In this document: in pieces, positions 11,580 through 21,847 of the stretch | Layout: every line of letters starts with the position of its first letter | How positions within the stretch are numbered: position 1 is the stretch's first letter | NCBI RefSeq assembly: GCF_000215745.1 | Contig: NC_015663.1 | Coordinates: 2,790,001-2,854,000 of the forward strand | Origin: Klebsiella aerogenes KCTC 2190 | GTDB lineage: Bacteria; Pseudomonadota; Gammaproteobacteria; Enterobacterales; Enterobacteriaceae | Direction: 5' to 3' | Length of the DNA stretch: 64,000 nt | Notes under the pieces: model-generated | Databases searched by the model: none | Seen by the model: only the letters and a program-made list of their open reading frames with translations | What the model was told of the DNA's origin: nothing | Made by a program: the position numbers and the translations under genes

Positions 11580-12386
11580 TCAGCCCTGGATAATTTTGTC
11601 CATCGCACGGGCCGGTAGCAGGCGTTTTAACCAGCCTACCGCGTGGGTGACCAGCGTCACCGGATAGCGCAGTTTCGGCTTGTCGCTGACGAAGGCGTGA
11701 CGCACTTTTTCCACCACCGCCTCCGGGCCGAGCGTAAAGCGCGCGGCAATACCGGGGTTTTCTACCGTCTTGTCGCCGGTCTGGTTAACATTGTTGGTAA
11801 AGCGGGTGCGGATTGGTCCAGGCTCAATCAGGCTGACTTTTATGCCACTGTGGCGGAGTTCCATGCGCAGCGCATCGGACCACGCCTCCAGCGCGTATTT
11901 ACTGGCGGCATAGGCGCCGCGGCCGGGGCTGGAAATCAGCCCCATCACCGAAGAGGTCATGACGATGCGGCCCTCGCCGTGAGGCTGCATAGCGGGCAGC
12001 AGCAGCATGGTGAGCTGGTGGGCGCCGAAAAAGTTAGCAGAAAACTGCTGTTCCATCTGCTGACGGCTGATGGTGGTGAGCGGGCCGTAGACGCCGTAGC
12101 CAGCATTATTGAACAGGCCATACAGGCGGTTCTCGGTCAGCGCGATGACCTCGGCGGCGGCATTTTCGACGCTTTGCGGATCATCGAGATCCAGCAAAAT
12201 ACCGGTCAGACCCAGCTCCTGCATACGGGCGACATCCTCCCCCTTACGGCAGGCGGCCAGTACCCGGAAGCCCTGGCGCTTTAAATCAAGCGCGCTTTCG
12301 AGGCCAATTCCGCTGGAACATCCTGTAACTAAAACCGATTTTTGCATAACTTTACCTGTGAATGACTCCCGGCGTTCAGGAGTCAT
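11580..12386 (-). CDS. ybbO: Short-chain dehydrogenase YbbO
   Basis: 268 residues. The Rossmann nucleotide site TGCSSGIGLESA, the NNAGYGVYGPL motif and the catalytic Ser plus YAASKYALE place it in the classical SDR family, and YbbO in E. coli is an NADP-dependent aldehyde/retinal-type reductase. The long start MTPERRESFTGKVMQKS resembles the E. coli N-terminus, although MQKSVLVTGCSS 14 codons later is also possible. The 5' end overlaps the tesA stop by 11 bases, giving a tesA-ybbO operon. Confidence 0.93.
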   Translation of the reverse strand: MTPERRESFTGKVMQKSVLVTGCSSGIGLESALDLKRQGFRVLAACRKGEDVARMQELGLTGILLDLDDPQSVENAAAEVIALTENRLYGLFNNAGYGVYGPLTTISRQQMEQQFSANFFGAHQLTMLLLPAMQPHGEGRIVMTSSVMGLISSPGRGAYAASKYALEAWSDALRMELRHSGIKVSLIEPGPIRTRFTNNVNQTGDKTVENPGIAARFTLGPEAVVEKVRHAFVSDKPKLRYPVTLVTHAVGWLKRLLPARAMDKIIQG

Positions 12387-13002
12387 GATTAACTAAGGGA
12401 GCCAACCGGGTTGCCATCCAGTCGGCAATAAACGGTTGCGCATCGCGATTAGGATGAATGCCGTCGTCCTGCATCCATTGTGGCTTGAGATAAACCTCCT
12501 CCATAAAAAAGGGCAGCAGAGGAATATCGAACTCTTTGGCCAGCTGCGGATAAATCGCGCTAAAGGCTTCATTATAACGGCGCCCATAGTTGGCGGGCAG
12601 GCGTATTTGCATCAGTAGCGGTTGGGCCTTCGCCGCTTTGATATCCTGAATAACGGTGCGTAGCGTCTGCTCCGTTTGCTGCGGCGGGAAACCGCGCAGC
12701 CCGTCGTTGCCGCCCAGTTCCACCAGCACCCAGCGCGGTTGGTGCTGCTTCAGTAGCGCCGGCAGGCGCGCCAGGCCCTGCTGCGATGTATCGCCGCTGA
12801 TACTGGCATTGACCACCGTCGTTTTGGCCTGCCACTTATCATTGAGCAGAGCAGGCCAGGCAGTATTCGCCGCCATCCGATAGCCGGCGCTCAGGCTATC
12901 GCCAAGCACTAACAGCGTATCCGCCGCCATTGCGCGGCAGGTAAACAGAACCATAAACAGGAAAGGCAAATGCCAGCGGAAAACATACTTGAAGTTCATC
13001 AT
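12376..13002 (-). CDS. tesA: Thioesterase I / protease I / lysophospholipase L1
   Basis: 208 residues from [14 protein letters not shown] (13002), matching E. coli TesA. A signal peptide ends at CRAMA, so the mature enzyme is periplasmic. The GDSL hydrolase blocks are LGDSLSAGY (Ser nucleophile), GISGDTS-like NASISGDTSQQG, GGNDGLRG (oxyanion Asn) and DGIHPNRD (Asp-His pair). It cleaves acyl-CoA thioesters, lysophospholipids and some ester substrates. The start lies 32 bases inside the divergent ybbA gene. Confidence 0.96.
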   Translation of the reverse strand: MMNFKYVFRWHLPFLFMVLFTCRAMAADTLLVLGDSLSAGYRMAANTAWPALLNDKWQAKTTVVNASISGDTSQQGLARLPALLKQHQPRWVLVELGGNDGLRGFPPQQTEQTLRTVIQDIKAAKAQPLLMQIRLPANYGRRYNEAFSAIYPQLAKEFDIPLLPFFMEEVYLKPQWMQDDGIHPNRDAQPFIADWMATRLAPLVNHDS

Positions 13003-13656
13003 CTTAAGAAATCCGTCGGTCAGGGAGAGCATCAGCTGTCCATCCTTACCGGAGTTGAGCTGGTTGTCAAACCGGCGCAAACCATCGCCCTGATTGGCGA
13101 GTCCGGTTCCGGGAAATCCACGCTGCTGGCGATTCTCGCCGGGCTTGACGACGGCAGCAGCGGCGAAGTGTCTCTTCTGGGGCAGCCGCTGCATCAAATG
13201 GATGAAGAGGCGCGCGCGAGGCTACGCGCAAAGCACGTAGGCTTTGTCTTTCAATCGTTTATGTTGATTCCGACGCTAAACGCCCTTGAGAACGTCGAGC
13301 TGCCGGCATTGCTGCGCGGCGCCAGCGATAGCCAGAGCCGTGGCGATGCGCGCGCGCTGCTTGAACAACTGGGGCTTGGCAAACGGCTGCACCATTTGCC
13401 GGCGCAGCTTTCCGGCGGCGAGCAGCAGCGAGTGGCGCTGGCCCGCGCCTTTAACGGCCGTCCGGCGCTGCTGTTTGCCGATGAGCCGACCGGCAATCTC
13501 GACCGTCACACCGGCGATAAAATCGCCGATCTGCTGTTCTCGCTCAACCGCGAACACGGTACCACGCTGATTCTGGTGACCCACGATCCGCTACTGGCGG
13601 CGCGCTGCGATCGTCGCTTACGCCTGGTGGATGGCAAGCTGCAGGAGGAAGCATGA
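12970..13656 (+). CDS. ybbA: ABC transporter ATPase YbbA
   Basis: 228 residues, LolD-like. Walker [11 protein letters not shown]-loop FVFQSFML, signature LSGGEQQRV, Walker [13 protein letters not shown] and switch VTHDP are complete. Together with YbbP it forms a MacB/LolCDE-type mechanotransmission ABC system with no known substrate. Adjacent tesA suggests a role in lipid or lipoprotein handling; that is inference. Its 5' end overlaps the divergent tesA start, and its stop overlaps the ybbP start by four bases. Confidence 0.94.
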   Translation: MPAENILEVHHLKKSVGQGEHQLSILTGVELVVKPAQTIALIGESGSGKSTLLAILAGLDDGSSGEVSLLGQPLHQMDEEARARLRAKHVGFVFQSFMLIPTLNALENVELPALLRGASDSQSRGDARALLEQLGLGKRLHHLPAQLSGGEQQRVALARAFNGRPALLFADEPTGNLDRHTGDKIADLLFSLNREHGTTLILVTHDPLLAARCDRRLRLVDGKLQEEA

Positions 13657-16067
13657 TAGCCCGCTGGTTCTGGCGCGAATGGCGCTCGCCTTCGCTGCTC
13701 ATCGTCTGGTTGGCATTAAGCATGGCGGTGGCCTGCGTGCTGGCGCTGGGCTCAATCAGCGACCGTATGGAAAAAGGGCTTAGCCAGCAAAGCCGCGAAT
13801 TCATGGCCGGGGATCGCACCCTGCGCAGTTCACGCGAAGTGCCTGCCGAGTGGCTCGCCCAGGCGCGTACGCTAGGGTTAACCGTCGGCGAACAGCTGAA
13901 CTTCGCCACCATGACTTTCGCTGTAGATACCCCGCAGCTGGCGGACGTGAAGGCGGTTGATGATACTTATCCGCTGTACGGCACGCTGGAGACCGCACCG
14001 GCGAGATTAAAACCGCAGCGCGGCAGCGTCCTGCTGGCGCCAAGGCTGATGGCATTACTGAACCTGAAAACCGGCGATAACATTGACGTTGGCGACGCCA
14101 CCTTGCGCATCGCTGGCGAGGTCATTCAGGAGCCGGACGCCGGATTCAACCCCTTCCAGATGGCGCCGCGGCTAATGATGAATATCGCCGACGTGGCGAA
14201 AACCGGCGCGGTACAGCCCGGCAGCCGCGTCTCCTGGCGCTATAAATTCGCGGGTAGCGCACAGCAGCTGGCGGCTTACGAGCGGTGGCTGCTGCCGAAG
14301 CTTGGCGCGGAACATCGCTGGATTGGCCTGGAGCAGGATGATAGCGCGTTGGGTAAATCGCTGGAGCGCTCGCAGCAATTTTTACTGCTGTCCGCGTTAC
14401 TAACGTTGCTGCTGGCGGTCGCCGCGGTAGCGGTAGCGATGGGCCATTACTGCCGCAGCCGCTACGATTTGGTCGCCATCCTTAAGACGCTGGGCGCCGG
14501 GCGGGCGCAACTGCGTAAACTTATCGTCGGTCAGTGGCTAATGTTGCTGGTGCTGGCCGTGGTGGCGGGGGGCGCGATGGGGCTGCTGCTGGAAAAAGCC
14601 CTGCTGCTGATGCTTAAACCGGTGCTGCCTGCCGCGCTGCCGCCCGCCAGCGGCTGGCCGTGGTTGTGGGCTATCGGCGCGATGGTGGTGATTTCGCTAC
14701 TGGTCGGCTGGCGGCCGTACCGGCTGCTGCTGGCGACTCTGCCACTGCGGGTATTGCGGCAAGATGTGGTGGCTAACGTCTGGCCGCTAAAACACTATAT
14801 TCCGGTGGTTTGCGCGGTGGTTGTCGGCGGACTGGCATGGCTGATGGGCGGTAGCCCGCTGCTGTGGTCGGTGTTGGTCGGGGCGCTGGTACTGGCGCTG
14901 TTGTGCGGGCTGGTAGGCTGGGCCTTGCTGTGGTTGCTCAAGCGCTTAACGCTGAAAGCGTTACCGTTGCGCCTGGCGGTGAATCGCCTGTTGCGCCAGC
15001 CGTGGTCAACGCTGAGCCAACTGGCGGCGTTTTCACTGTCGTTTATGCTGCTGGCTCTGCTGTTGGTGTTACGCGGCGATTTGCTCGAACGCTGGCAGCA
15101 GCAGCTGCCGCCGGAAAGCCCGAACTACTTCCTGATTAATATCGCACCCGAACAGGTAGTGCCGGTGAAGACATTCCTTGCCGAACACCAGACCCGGGCG
15201 GCGGAGTTTTACCCCATCGTGCGCGCGCGGCTGACGCAGATTAACGGTCAAACCACCGAGGGCAATAAAGACGAAGCGCTAAACCGCGAGCTTAATCTCA
15301 CCTGGAGCGAGCAGCGCCCGGATCATAATCCGCTGGTGGCCGGCAGTTGGCCGCCGAAGGCGGGCGAGGTGTCGATTGAAGAGGGGCTGGCGCAGCGGTT
15401 GGGCGTCAGGATCGGTGATAGCGTCACCTTTACCGGCGACACTCAGCAATTTAACGCTAAGGTGACCAGCGTGCGCAAAGTTGACTGGGAGAGCCTGCGG
15501 CCAAACTTCTTCTTTATTTTCCCGCCAGGGGCGCTGGATGGGCAGCCGCAAAGCTGGCTCACCAGCTTCCGCTGGGATAATGGCAACGCGATGCTGACCC
15601 AGCTTAATCGCGAATTCCCCACCGTTAGCCTGCTGGATATCGGCGCCATCCTGCGCCAGGTAGGCCAGGTGTTGACGCAGGTAAGTCGCGCGCTGGAGGT
15701 CATGGTGGTGCTGGTCACCGCCTGCGGCGTGCTATTGCTGCTGGCTCAGGTGCAGGTCGGGATGCGTCAGCGGCATCAGGAGCTGGTCGTCTGGCGGACG
15801 CTGGGGGCCGGTAAAAACTTGCTACGTACCACGCTGTGGGCGGAGTTCGCTCTGCTTGGCGTGGTGTCGGGGCTGGTGGCGGCCATTGGCGCCGAGGTGG
15901 CGCTGGCGATGCTGCAAACCAAAGTGTTTGATTTTCCATGGACGCCGGACTGGCGGCTGTGGGTTATGCTGCCATTATCCGGCGCTATATTATTATCGTT
16001 GTGCGGCGGATGGTTGGGATTACGCTTATTAAAAGGAAAAGCGTTATTCCGACAATTTAACCAGTAA
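13653..16067 (+). CDS. ybbP: FtsX-like ABC permease YbbP
   Basis: 804 residues. It contains two FtsX-type permease blocks with about ten membrane helices: an N-terminal helix (SLLIVWLALSMAVACVLALG), a large periplasmic loop, helices near residues 245-400, a second periplasmic domain and three C-terminal helices. The loop CRSRYDLVAILKTLGAGRAQ and the matching RQRHQELVVWRTLGAGKN are the paired coupling helices that touch YbbA. Works with YbbA; substrate unknown. Confidence 0.93.
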   Translation: MIARWFWREWRSPSLLIVWLALSMAVACVLALGSISDRMEKGLSQQSREFMAGDRTLRSSREVPAEWLAQARTLGLTVGEQLNFATMTFAVDTPQLADVKAVDDTYPLYGTLETAPARLKPQRGSVLLAPRLMALLNLKTGDNIDVGDATLRIAGEVIQEPDAGFNPFQMAPRLMMNIADVAKTGAVQPGSRVSWRYKFAGSAQQLAAYERWLLPKLGAEHRWIGLEQDDSALGKSLERSQQFLLLSALLTLLLAVAAVAVAMGHYCRSRYDLVAILKTLGAGRAQLRKLIVGQWLMLLVLAVVAGGAMGLLLEKALLLMLKPVLPAALPPASGWPWLWAIGAMVVISLLVGWRPYRLLLATLPLRVLRQDVVANVWPLKHYIPVVCAVVVGGLAWLMGGSPLLWSVLVGALVLALLCGLVGWALLWLLKRLTLKALPLRLAVNRLLRQPWSTLSQLAAFSLSFMLLALLLVLRGDLLERWQQQLPPESPNYFLINIAPEQVVPVKTFLAEHQTRAAEFYPIVRARLTQINGQTTEGNKDEALNRELNLTWSEQRPDHNPLVAGSWPPKAGEVSIEEGLAQRLGVRIGDSVTFTGDTQQFNAKVTSVRKVDWESLRPNFFFIFPPGALDGQPQSWLTSFRWDNGNAMLTQLNREFPTVSLLDIGAILRQVGQVLTQVSRALEVMVVLVTACGVLLLLAQVQVGMRQRHQELVVWRTLGAGKNLLRTTLWAEFALLGVVSGLVAAIGAEVALAMLQTKVFDFPWTPDWRLWVMLPLSGAILLSLCGGWLGLRLLKGKALFRQFNQ

Positions 16068-16085
16068 ATAGATTTCATTTTTATG

Positions 16086-16116
16086 AAGCGCCGCGCAATT
16101 TCGCGGCGCTTTTATT
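16086..16116 (+). terminator. Terminator after ybbP
   Basis: AAGCGCCGCG-CAATTT-CGCGGCGCTT is followed by TTATTTT, a standard intrinsic terminator 20 bases after the ybbP stop. Confidence 0.85.
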
Positions 16117-16248
16117 TTAACGGCACAAAATGATAATTCCTTGATTTTTAAGCGCACAAAACATTAAAAACCCAACAACACGTCGTGCTAATTCGCAGTT
16201 AATATTCAACTGGCAAATATAAGGTTGCTTATTACTCAAGGAAAAAGC

Positions 16249-17394
16249 ATGGCACATAAAATAAAAGCGCTGGCGATCTCGATCAGCGCAGCATTAGCGT
16301 TAACCTCTTTTGCATCCCAGGCTGAGATTACGCTGCTGAAACAAGATCCGCAGGCGGGCGATCCGTTAAGCCGCCTTAACTTTACCGTCGGCGGCAGTAT
16401 TCGTCCGCAGTTCAACATGATGACCGGCGATGGCGATAAAGGTTCCTACAAGCGTAACGGTTTCGACGGCGGCACCCGTTTCCGCTTTGCGGCTGATTAC
16501 TATCTGTTTGATGATATTAGCTGGATCAGCTACTACGAATTGGGCGTGAATATTCCGGCGCTGTTCGATTGGGACAATCACTACGCGGAAGGGGCGAACA
16601 ATACCACCCGCCGTATGCTTTATACCGGTCTGAAGAGCGATACCTGGGGGACATTAACCTACGGTCAGCAGAACAGTATTTACTATGATGTCGTCGGCGT
16701 GAAAACCGATATCTGGGACTACGATATGATCGGTCAGGCTCCGGGTAACGGTATTAACGGCGACTACGATGGTTCTTATCGTTCACGCAATATGTTGAAA
16801 TATAAGAAAACCGTCGGTGATGTCGATCTGTACGGATCCTATCTGTTTGAAGATAGCGAGTATTTGCCGGGCGATGGTCTGCGCTACAAACGTAAAGGCG
16901 GCGGGTCTATCGGCGTGGATTACCACATCATGAAGGACCTGACCTGGGGTACCGCGTGGAACTACACCCGCGCCGAAATGCGCGACCCGTCAAGCTCCGA
17001 TAGCAAAACCTACGACCAGAATATTGTCGGTACCGCGCTGAGCTGGACTCCGGATAACTGGACCTTCTCCTTCGGCGGCGGCTGGTATCAGAACTTCCTG
17101 ACTACCAAGAAAACCAATGTGCATGATTACTTCGCCGGCGATGCCTGGGGTATTGAATACTTTGCCGGCTATAAATTCCCGATCAATCAATACGCTGTTA
17201 AATCTATTCAGCCGTACTTTATGGGCGACCGTCTGGAGTACGTGAATGGCCGCAACTACCAGCGTATTGATAACGGTTTGGGTGTTAGCTTCCAGCTGGA
17301 TTACGGTTTCCGTGTTGATTACGAGCACGTGTTTACCTCCAGCACCGATGATCTGGGCGATATGAACCTGGTGCGTCTGCGCTACGACTTCTGA
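16249..17394 (+). CDS. Outer membrane porin-family protein
   Basis: 381 residues from ATG 16249, with an AAGGA ribosome site just upstream; an in-frame TTG eight codons earlier is unlikely. A signal peptide ends at SFASQA. The mature part has alternating aromatic beta strands, ends in Phe (LVRLRYDF) as beta-barrel proteins do, and contains TLTYGQQNSIYYDVVG, a porin L3-region-like stretch. It belongs to the Gram-negative porin group but is not OmpC or OmpF. In E. coli the ybbP-selU interval holds rhsD, so this is a lineage-specific occupant. Substrate unknown. Confidence 0.82.
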   Translation: MAHKIKALAISISAALALTSFASQAEITLLKQDPQAGDPLSRLNFTVGGSIRPQFNMMTGDGDKGSYKRNGFDGGTRFRFAADYYLFDDISWISYYELGVNIPALFDWDNHYAEGANNTTRRMLYTGLKSDTWGTLTYGQQNSIYYDVVGVKTDIWDYDMIGQAPGNGINGDYDGSYRSRNMLKYKKTVGDVDLYGSYLFEDSEYLPGDGLRYKRKGGGSIGVDYHIMKDLTWGTAWNYTRAEMRDPSSSDSKTYDQNIVGTALSWTPDNWTFSFGGGWYQNFLTTKKTNVHDYFAGDAWGIEYFAGYKFPINQYAVKSIQPYFMGDRLEYVNGRNYQRIDNGLGVSFQLDYGFRVDYEHVFTSSTDDLGDMNLVRLRYDF

Positions 17395-17399
17395 CGATG

Positions 17400-17552
17400 A
17401 GTCGCCGCAAGCCGGGAATTTCCCCGGCTTGCGCTGCGCTAAGCCGGGCTACCAAATCGCACAGCGCTGTAGCCCCGGTAAGCGGCAGCGCCACCGGGGA
17501 TTTTGAGATCACCAGTGGGAGTAGCCCGGGTAAGGCGCCAGCCGCTACCCGG
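17400..17552. repeat. REP/BIME cluster between porin and selU
   Basis: Three GC palindromes lie in tandem: AAGCCGGG...CCCCGGCTT, GTAGCCCCGGTAAGCGGCAGCGCCACCGGGG (joined here only to show the unit 17470-17500), and a third at 17521-17552 with GTAGCCCGGGTAAGGCGCC and CGCTACCCGGG arms. This is a typical REP cluster between convergent genes; the first palindrome may end the porin transcript. Confidence 0.7.
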
Positions 17553-17573
17553 GAAACCGTCTGGTTGGGGGAG

Positions 17574-18650
17574 CTACTTCGCCAGCCAGGCGGCGACCTC
17601 CTGCCAGTTGCCGCGAAAAATAATTTTCCCGGCTTTTTTCCCCAACTGATAGCGATACATTGGGTCGTAGTATTCATTTAACAGCGGGACCAGCCAGGCG
17701 AAGTGAGCTTCGGTACTGGCGGTACGCTGTTGCTGCAACAATGCCGCGTCGAGTAGTTCGGTTAACTGAGCAAAGCGCTGTAGCCCCAGCCGACGCCGGA
17801 TGGCAAACAGCCCGTGATGCAGATACTCGCTATATTCCTGCCAGCCTTTCTCTTCGCCATAGGCGGCAATAAAGTCGCGGTGCATACGATCGAAGTACTC
17901 TTCACGCAACCGCTCCAGACGAACGTCAAACGGATCTTCCACCACCGCCAGCGGCGATTGCGCCATGCGGATACGCAGACACTCCGGCAGGTGGTTCGCG
18001 CCAATCATATGGCCTTCATCTTCCAGCACCCAACGTGTTTGTTGTTCAGCCTTTTTAAGCAGGGAGACCGCCAGATGGTTTTCGAACGTCGCCTGCGGGT
18101 GTTGCTGCTGCAACGTACGGCCAAATGACGAACCGCGGTGGTGGGCGTGACCTTCAAGATCGATACCGTCCGGGCGCGAGCAAACCAACTGGGTTTTGCC
18201 ATTGCCGGTGCAGCCGCCAATCAGCACGATAGGGCGCTGTACCAGCTCCTCGGTAGCCTGTATTGCCGCCTGGCGTAGCGCTTTGTAGCCGCCGACAATC
18301 AGCGGATAATCGACGCCTGCTTCACGCATCCACTGCTGCACGATATGCGAGCGCTGGCCGCCGCGGGCGCAGCACAGATAGCCCTGTGGATAGCGGGCGC
18401 AGGCCGACAGCCACGCCTTGAGGCGGCTGGCGCGCAGGTCGCCATCGACCAGTTTATGTCCGAGGGCTAATGCCGCTTCCGGCCCCTGGCGCTTGTAACA
18501 GGTGCCGACGGCGGCGCGTTCATCATCGTTCATCAGCGGCAGGTTAATCGCCGCGGGCATCGCGCTTTGCTGAAATTCCACCGGCGCGCGGACGTCGATA
18601 AGCGGCGTATCCGCGCTGAGGATGGCGCGATAGTGTGTCCCATTTTCCAT
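17574..18650 (-). CDS. selU: tRNA 2-selenouridine synthase
   Basis: 358 residues, close to the 364 of E. coli SelU (YbbB/MnmH). An N-terminal rhodanese domain carries the catalytic Cys in CCARGGQRS near residue 95. The second half has a P-loop [11 protein letters not shown] near residue 145 and [11 protein letters not shown]. The enzyme replaces sulfur by selenium in 2-thiouridine at the tRNA wobble position via a geranylated intermediate, using selenophosphate. Stands alone between the porin and purK. Confidence 0.95.
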   Translation of the reverse strand: MENGTHYRAILSADTPLIDVRAPVEFQQSAMPAAINLPLMNDDERAAVGTCYKRQGPEAALALGHKLVDGDLRASRLKAWLSACARYPQGYLCCARGGQRSHIVQQWMREAGVDYPLIVGGYKALRQAAIQATEELVQRPIVLIGGCTGNGKTQLVCSRPDGIDLEGHAHHRGSSFGRTLQQQHPQATFENHLAVSLLKKAEQQTRWVLEDEGHMIGANHLPECLRIRMAQSPLAVVEDPFDVRLERLREEYFDRMHRDFIAAYGEEKGWQEYSEYLHHGLFAIRRRLGLQRFAQLTELLDAALLQQQRTASTEAHFAWLVPLLNEYYDPMYRYQLGKKAGKIIFRGNWQEVAAWLAK

Positions 18651-18760
18651 GGGTCGTCCTTTTGAGTTAAAACCGGGATGTGCTTACTGCGAGGTGGGGA
18701 TTCTACGCGCCGAAGGGCATGCCGGGGAAGGGGATAGATCAAATCCCCGGCACGAATGGC

Positions 18761-19828
18761 TTAATTAAGCTGCGACTGCGCCCAGAAAACGCCGCTGGCG
18801 TATTCGGCTGGCAGGAGCGGTTTCAGCGCTTCCAGCGTGGCGCTCAGGCGATCGGTATCGCTGTCGGTCAGATTCAGGTGCCCGACTTTACGCCCCGGAC
18901 GAACTTCTTTGTCGTACCAGTGCAGATGTACCAGCGGCAGTTTCAGCCAGTCGTAGTTCAGATCGCTGCCGATCAGGTTGATCATCACCGATGGGCTGTT
19001 GACCACCGGCGGCGGCAGCGGCAAATCGGTAATGGCGCGCAGGTGCAGTTCAAACTGGCTAATGGAAGCCCCGTTCTGTGTCCAGTGGCCGCTGTTGTGC
19101 ACGCGCGGCGCCAGTTCGTTGATCAGCAGTCCCTCGGCGGTGACGAAGCACTCCATGGCCATCACGCCCACGTAGTCGAGCTCGTTCATGATCGCCGTCA
19201 GCATGCTTTCGGCCTGCGCCTGCTGGCGCGCATTGGCCTGCGGGAAGGCGACGCTGGCGCGCAGAATGCCGTCCTGGTGCAGGTTGCGGGTCAGCGGATA
19301 AAACACCGTGCTGCCGTCGCGGCCGCGGGCACCAACCAGCGACACTTCGCCGGAGAAATTAATCCCCTGCTCGACGATACACTCGCCGTAATTATCATCC
19401 GGCAGTTGTGCGGTTTCGTTCTCGCGTAGACGCCACTGCCCGCGGCCATCGTAGCCGCCGACGCGGCGCTTGACGATAGCCAGTTCGCCCAGACGGGCAA
19501 ACACGGCGGGCCACTCGCTTTTATCCGCCAGTAGTTGCCACGGCGCGGTGGCGAGGCCAAGTTTGTCGAACAACTGTTTCTGGGTCAGGCGGTCGGCGAT
19601 GATCGGAAAAACGTCGCGGTTGACGAAAGCCGGATGGCGCGCCAGTTCGCGGGTCAGGGCTGTTTCCGGCCAGCGTTCGATTTCAGCGGTGATGACGCTT
19701 TGCTGGAATGGCACCGCTTCCGGGTCGGCTTCCAGGCCAACCGGCCAGACGGCGATGCCCAGCGGTTCACCGGCCTGACGCAGCATGCGGCCTAACTGTC
19801 CGTTACCGAGGACGCAAACCTGTTTCAT
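18761..19828 (-). CDS. purK: N5-carboxyaminoimidazole ribonucleotide synthase
   Basis: 355 residues, ATP-grasp fold. [17 protein letters not shown] opens the N-terminal domain; [16 protein letters not shown] is the glycine-rich ATP lid; [12 protein letters not shown] and [14 protein letters not shown] are the metal and bicarbonate regions. It converts AIR, ATP and bicarbonate to N5-CAIR in purine synthesis. The ATG overlaps the purE stop by four bases, so it is translated with purE under the PurR-type operator upstream. Confidence 0.97.
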   Translation of the reverse strand: MKQVCVLGNGQLGRMLRQAGEPLGIAVWPVGLEADPEAVPFQQSVITAEIERWPETALTRELARHPAFVNRDVFPIIADRLTQKQLFDKLGLATAPWQLLADKSEWPAVFARLGELAIVKRRVGGYDGRGQWRLRENETAQLPDDNYGECIVEQGINFSGEVSLVGARGRDGSTVFYPLTRNLHQDGILRASVAFPQANARQQAQAESMLTAIMNELDYVGVMAMECFVTAEGLLINELAPRVHNSGHWTQNGASISQFELHLRAITDLPLPPPVVNSPSVMINLIGSDLNYDWLKLPLVHLHWYDKEVRPGRKVGHLNLTDSDTDRLSATLEALKPLLPAEYASGVFWAQSQLN

Positions 19829-20334
19829 GCCGCACCTCGCGGGTCCGGGTTATCCAGCACCTCATCGGTTTGCGCCTGACGCCAGGCGCTCAGACGCTGG
19901 TGCAGTTCGGCATCATGCTGGGCGAGAATTTGCGCGGCGAGCAGGGCGGCGTTAGCGGCGCCGGCTTTGCCGATGGCCAGCGTGCCGACCGGGATGCCGC
20001 GGGGCATTTGAACGATAGAGTAGAGGCTGTCAACGCCGCTTAATGCCGCGCTCTGAACCGGCACGCCAAGCACCGGCACCAGAGTTTTCGCTGCAATCAT
20101 GCCCGGCAAATGCGCCGCGCCGCCCGCACCGGCGATGATCACCTGATAACCGTTGCTTTCGGCGCTTTCGGCGAAGCTAAACAATTTATCGGGCGTACGG
20201 TGGGCGGAAACCACTTCAACATGGTGCGGAACGTTCAGGGTATCAAGGATTTCTGCGGCGAACTGCATGGTAGCCCAGTCGCTTTTGGACCCCATCACGA
20301 TGGCGATACGCGCCGGATTATTGCGGGAAGACAT
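19825..20334 (-). CDS. purE: N5-CAIR mutase
   Basis: 169 residues. [12 protein letters not shown] forms the phosphate site, SAHRTPDKL carries the catalytic His, and [12 protein letters not shown] the glycine loop, all hallmarks of class I PurE. It shifts the carboxyl group of N5-CAIR to give CAIR. First gene of purEK; a PurR box lies 72 bases upstream of the start. Confidence 0.97.
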   Translation of the reverse strand: MSSRNNPARIAIVMGSKSDWATMQFAAEILDTLNVPHHVEVVSAHRTPDKLFSFAESAESNGYQVIIAGAGGAAHLPGMIAAKTLVPVLGVPVQSAALSGVDSLYSIVQMPRGIPVGTLAIGKAGAANAALLAAQILAQHDAELHQRLSAWRQAQTDEVLDNPDPRGAA

Positions 20335-20405
20335 GCGTCTGAAAACTCCTGTGGGTGTGCTTCACACTGCTTTAGAGGCCACAGAGAATAGCACGATATC
20401 CCGGC

Positions 20406-20422
20406 AAGGAAAACGGTTGCGT
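20406..20422 (-). promoter_or_regulatory. PurR operator upstream of purEK
   Basis: Read on the minus strand, ACGCAACCGTTTTCCTT differs by one base from the E. coli purEK operator ACGCAAACGTTTTCCTT. PurR with hypoxanthine or guanine should repress here. Confidence 0.85.
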
Positions 20423-20453
20423 CGGCGGAAATACAGGGAAATCGTTGGCGAAA

Positions 20454-21176
20454 TTAAAACGGGAAATAGATGAGTTCGACGCCGTCGGCGCTGACTTTCA
20501 CCATTGACCCTTCGCTGTGCCACGCGCCGAGGACCACGCGCCACGCGGGCTGACCGTTGGCCAGCAGTTCATGGACGGCCGGGCGATGGGTATGGCCGTG
20601 AATCAGCCACTGCACCTGATGCCGCTCCATCGCGTCAACGACCGCCTGCGGATTCACATCCATAATTTCCATCGATTTGCTGCTGTTGGCGGCTTTGCTA
20701 TCGGCGCGCATTTTGGCGGCGATGCGGCGGCGGATAAACAGCGGCAGGGCGAGAAACAGACGTTGGATCCACGGGGTATGGACTTTAGCGCGAAACACCA
20801 GGTAACCGGGGTCGTCGGTACATAAAGTGTCGCCATGCATAATCAACACTTCACGGCCATAGAGATCCAGCCGCTCTTCTTCAGCGAGCAGGATCATGCC
20901 GCTCTGGCGGGCGAAGCGCTGACCGACGAGAAAATCGCGGTTGCCGTGGATGAAGTAGCAGGGAACGCCGGCGTCAACGACGGCTTTGATGGCCGAAGCG
21001 ATTTGCTGATGCAGCGGGTTCGGATCGTCATCGCCGATCCACGCCTCGAACAGATCGCCAAGGATATACAGGGCGTCAGCCTGACGGGCTTCCCCCTGTA
21101 AAAAACGCAGAAAACCGGCGGTGATCGCCGGTTCTTCTGTTTGCAGATGCAGGTCTGCAATAAAAAGTGTCGCCAC
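20454..21176 (-). CDS. lpxH: UDP-2,3-diacylglucosamine pyrophosphatase
   Basis: 240 residues, calcineurin-like phosphoesterase. Metal ligands are visible in [40 protein letters not shown] and [10 protein letters not shown]. LpxH removes UMP from UDP-2,3-diacylglucosamine to give lipid X in lipid A synthesis at the inner membrane face. It starts three bases after the ppiB stop and is likely co-transcribed with it. Confidence 0.96.
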   Translation of the reverse strand: MATLFIADLHLQTEEPAITAGFLRFLQGEARQADALYILGDLFEAWIGDDDPNPLHQQIASAIKAVVDAGVPCYFIHGNRDFLVGQRFARQSGMILLAEEERLDLYGREVLIMHGDTLCTDDPGYLVFRAKVHTPWIQRLFLALPLFIRRRIAAKMRADSKAANSSKSMEIMDVNPQAVVDAMERHQVQWLIHGHTHRPAVHELLANGQPAWRVVLGAWHSEGSMVKVSADGVELIYFPF

Positions 21177-21179
21177 GAA

Positions 21180-21674
21180 TTATTCGCTGACGGTGACGCT
21201 TTTGATGACAACGTCTTCTTTCGGCACATCCTGGTGCATGCCGCTGCGGCCGGTGGCAACCGCTTTGATTTTGTCGACCACGTCCATACCTTCAACCACT
21301 TCGGCAAAGACGCAGTAGCCCCAACCCTGCAGGCTTTCGCCAGAGAAGTTCAGGAAGTCGTTGTCGACCACGTTGATGAAGAACTGCGCGGTGGCGGAGT
21401 GCGGGGCCTGAGTACGGGCCATCGCCAGGGTACCACGGGTATTTTTCAGACCGTTGTTAGCTTCGTTCTGAATCGGAGATTTGGTCGCTTTCTGATTCAT
21501 GCCCGGCTCAAAGCCGCCGCCCTGAATCATGAAGCCGTTGATAACACGGTGGAAAATGGTGTTGTCGTAGAAACCTTCGCGGCAGTAGTCCAGGAAGTTT
21601 TTAACTGTTTCCGGCGCTTTGTCGTCAAACGTTTTGATTACGATATCGCCATGATTGGTGTGGAAAGTAACCAT
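21180..21674 (-). CDS. ppiB: Cytoplasmic peptidyl-prolyl isomerase B (cyclophilin)
   Basis: 164 residues from [14 protein letters not shown] (21674), the E. coli length; the frame extends 18 codons upstream without conservation. Cyclophilin landmarks are [31 protein letters not shown] and [13 protein letters not shown]. Catalyses cis-trans isomerisation of Xaa-Pro bonds during folding. Divergent from cysS, upstream of lpxH. Confidence 0.96.
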   Translation of the reverse strand: MVTFHTNHGDIVIKTFDDKAPETVKNFLDYCREGFYDNTIFHRVINGFMIQGGGFEPGMNQKATKSPIQNEANNGLKNTRGTLAMARTQAPHSATAQFFINVVDNDFLNFSGESLQGWGYCVFAEVVEGMDVVDKIKAVATGRSGMHQDVPKEDVVIKSVTVSE

Positions 21675-21847
21675 TTTTGCATCCTGTTCCGATGATTGTA
21701 GTGCTGAACCCAAGGTTGGGTATGACATAGGTGGCTGTTATAGCATAACCGCGGGGGTCGATGCACCTTGCAATGTGTGCTGCTTCCGGTTTGAATTAGG
21801 GTTAGAATAAGCGACTTATATCCACACACGTCTACACGGAATCTTCG

